A stretch of 64,000 bases of DNA, taken from the NCBI RefSeq assembly GCF_009823805.1, contig NZ_WUEK01000017.1, positions 1 to 64,000 of the forward strand, in the 5' to 3' direction. Position numbers and translations under genes: made by a program. Of this stretch, positions 63,052-64,000 are shown one piece after another (positions within the stretch are counted from its first letter, which is position 1; every line of letters begins with the position of its first letter). This stretch comes from Nocardioides flavescens. GTDB lineage: Bacteria > Actinomycetota > Actinomycetes > Propionibacteriales > Nocardioidaceae. The notes below the pieces were generated by a model. It saw only the letters and a list, made by a program, of their open reading frames with translations, ran no database searches and was not told where the DNA came from.

Positions 63052-63921
63052 CTAGCGGGCCCGGCGTACGAGCGCTTCCTGGGCGACCTGAGCGACCGGC
63101 TGACTGGCCAGGTCGAAGACAGCCGCCTGGACGAGCGCGCGGGAACCGTGAGCGAGCGGGGAGGTGTGCTCGAAGAGCAGCCAGTCGTCGCCGCGTACGT
63201 CGGGGGCGAACCACAGCGAGTGGTCGAGGGAGACGCCCCACCACTCCTCGGCGAGGGTGCGCTCGTGGCCGACGGGGACGCCGTGGCCGGCGAGGACGCT
63301 GCCGAGGAGCATGAGGTCGCTGGCGTAGGCGACGGCGGCGCGGTGCAGGACCGGGTCGTCGGGCAGGGGGTGGGTGGGGCGCATCCACACGTGGGTGGGC
63401 GGTACGCCGGAGTGCGGGACGCTCCACACCTCGCGGGGGCGTGAGACCCGGACCTCGATGGCCTCGAAGCCGTCCCAGAACTCGCCCAGCCCGCCGTCGT
63501 CGGCGAGCTCCGTCAATGGGACGGACGCGGACGGCGGGTCGAAGGGCGGAGCCGGGCGGGCGTGGTCGATGCCGGTGCGGGCGACGTCGGCCGACAGCAG
63601 CGAGCTGCAGACGAGACGGTCGCCCTGCAGGGCGTCGACGCGGCGGGTGGCGCGGGAGCGGCCGGTGACGAGCTCGGTCACGACGTACCGGACCGGTTCG
63701 CCCACCGTCCCGCCGCGCAGGAACGCCGTGTGCACCGAGTGCACCTGCTGCTCAGACCTGAGACCGTGGGAGGCGGCCACGATGCTCTGCGCGACCAGCT
63801 GGCCGCCGAAGAGCTGAGGCAGCGGGATCAGGTCGCTCTCGCCGACCCAGGTGTCGGCGGCGTCCTTGGTCAGGGAGAACAGCGCGCCCAGGTCGGCCTG
63901 CGAGCGGGTCGCCTCAGGCAT
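63052..63921 (-). CDS. tesB: Acyl-CoA thioesterase II (TesB)
   Basis: The 289-residue protein has the double-hotdog TesB architecture: N-terminal GGQLVAQSIVAASHG and HSVHTAFLRGGTVGEPVRY, C-terminal AYASDLMLLGSVLAGHG with the catalytic Asp, and the signature SLDHSLWFAPDVRGDDWLLFEH. It hydrolyses medium- to long-chain acyl-CoA. The length fits the family. Its start overlaps the end of the upstream membrane gene by 8 bases. It marks return to chromosomal backbone. Confidence 0.94.
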   Translation of the reverse strand: MPEATRSQADLGALFSLTKDAADTWVGESDLIPLPQLFGGQLVAQSIVAASHGLRSEQQVHSVHTAFLRGGTVGEPVRYVVTELVTGRSRATRRVDALQGDRLVCSSLLSADVARTGIDHARPAPPFDPPSASVPLTELADDGGLGEFWDGFEAIEVRVSRPREVWSVPHSGVPPTHVWMRPTHPLPDDPVLHRAAVAYASDLMLLGSVLAGHGVPVGHERTLAEEWWGVSLDHSLWFAPDVRGDDWLLFEHTSPLAHGSRALVQAAVFDLASQPVAQVAQEALVRRAR

Positions 63922-64000
63922 CGACCGCGGCGCTCGACTGCCGCCGGCGCGGGGGCATGGGGAAGAAGCCGGAGGTGCGCGCGACGTAGTCGTCGTACGC
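63914..64000 (-). CDS. C-terminal end of a DUF1295/isoprenylcysteine-type membrane protein (partial)
   Basis: Only the last 28 codons are present, reading AYDDYVARTSGFFPMPPRR before the stop. This tail (Y-x-x-Y-x-x-RTS-x-FFP-x-P) is typical of DUF1295 / steroid-5-alpha-reductase-like membrane proteins. The gene continues beyond the right edge of the window and overlaps tesB by 8 bases. Confidence 0.65.
   Translation of the reverse strand, partial: AYDDYVARTSGFFPMPPRRRQSSAAVDA

Overview
The window is chromosomal DNA of a very G+C-rich actinobacterium, most likely Nocardioides or a close member of the Nocardioidaceae (inference). Support comes from the strong G/C bias at codon third positions, frequent GTG starts, many 4-base GTGA/ATGA gene overlaps, at least fourteen promoters with a TANNNT box 6-8 bases before the start codon (leaderless transcripts), and an xseB-xseA / ispH divergent arrangement. 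No rRNA, tRNA, CRISPR array or transposase gene was found.

Region 1 (1-11.4 kb) is mostly housekeeping: exonuclease VII (xseBA), ispH, an exported BcsB-like protein, a YciO/Sua5 family protein, rmuC, exonuclease III, phosphatidylcholine synthase, a thioesterase, the ATPase YchF and a HutD-like protein.

Region 2 (11.8-22 kb) looks like a substrate-specific catabolic locus: a succinate-semialdehyde-type dehydrogenase, a GntR/FCD regulator, a flavin reductase, a SnoaL-like protein and a BCCT (betaine-type) transporter. Divergent from these is a six-gene operon of two DUF1185 paralogues, an alpha/beta hydrolase, an aldehyde dehydrogenase, a 4-oxalocrotonate-tautomerase-like protein and an LLM-type flavin monooxygenase. 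Three copies of a TTGCATACAA-type operator lie in the divergent promoter region. I infer degradation of a quaternary-ammonium or N-heterocyclic compound. Region 3 (22-28.5 kb) has an anti-sigma-type ATPase, a binding protein without a signal peptide, and the Entner-Doudoroff operon zwf-edd-eda with a divergent ROK regulator.

Region 4 (28.6-48.9 kb) is an acyl-CoA catabolic supercluster: three acyl-CoA synthetases, a Liv-type ABC transporter without a binding protein, enoyl-CoA hydratase, two VOC proteins, nitronate monooxygenase, a thiolase lacking its usual second cysteine, a DapB-like oxidoreductase and an SDR. Three tandem-HxlR regulators with Cys-rich ribbons are interleaved.

Region 5 (48.9-63.0 kb) is an accessory, defence-rich island with visibly lower G+C and many unknown genes. 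It holds a frameshifted RNA 2'-phosphotransferase, a two-gene CBASS system (AGS-C CD-NTase plus HNH-SAVED Cap5), an adjacent unknown gene pair whose first member may be an ADP-ribosyltransferase, an AbiGi-like gene beside a tyrosine recombinase whose 3' end is duplicated on the other side, an Abi_C-type protein, a HEPN-like protein, a PD-(D/E)XK nuclease-like protein and a NERD protein. A recurring CGGATCTGCCG motif sits between several modules. The backbone resumes at tesB (63.05 kb).

Two classes of non-coding structure recur: dispersed ~40-base inverted repeats (GGTGGTTGAGG...CTCGAAACCAC) that in three cases supply a gene's stop codon, and unusually long near-perfect hairpins, some beginning inside a stop codon.
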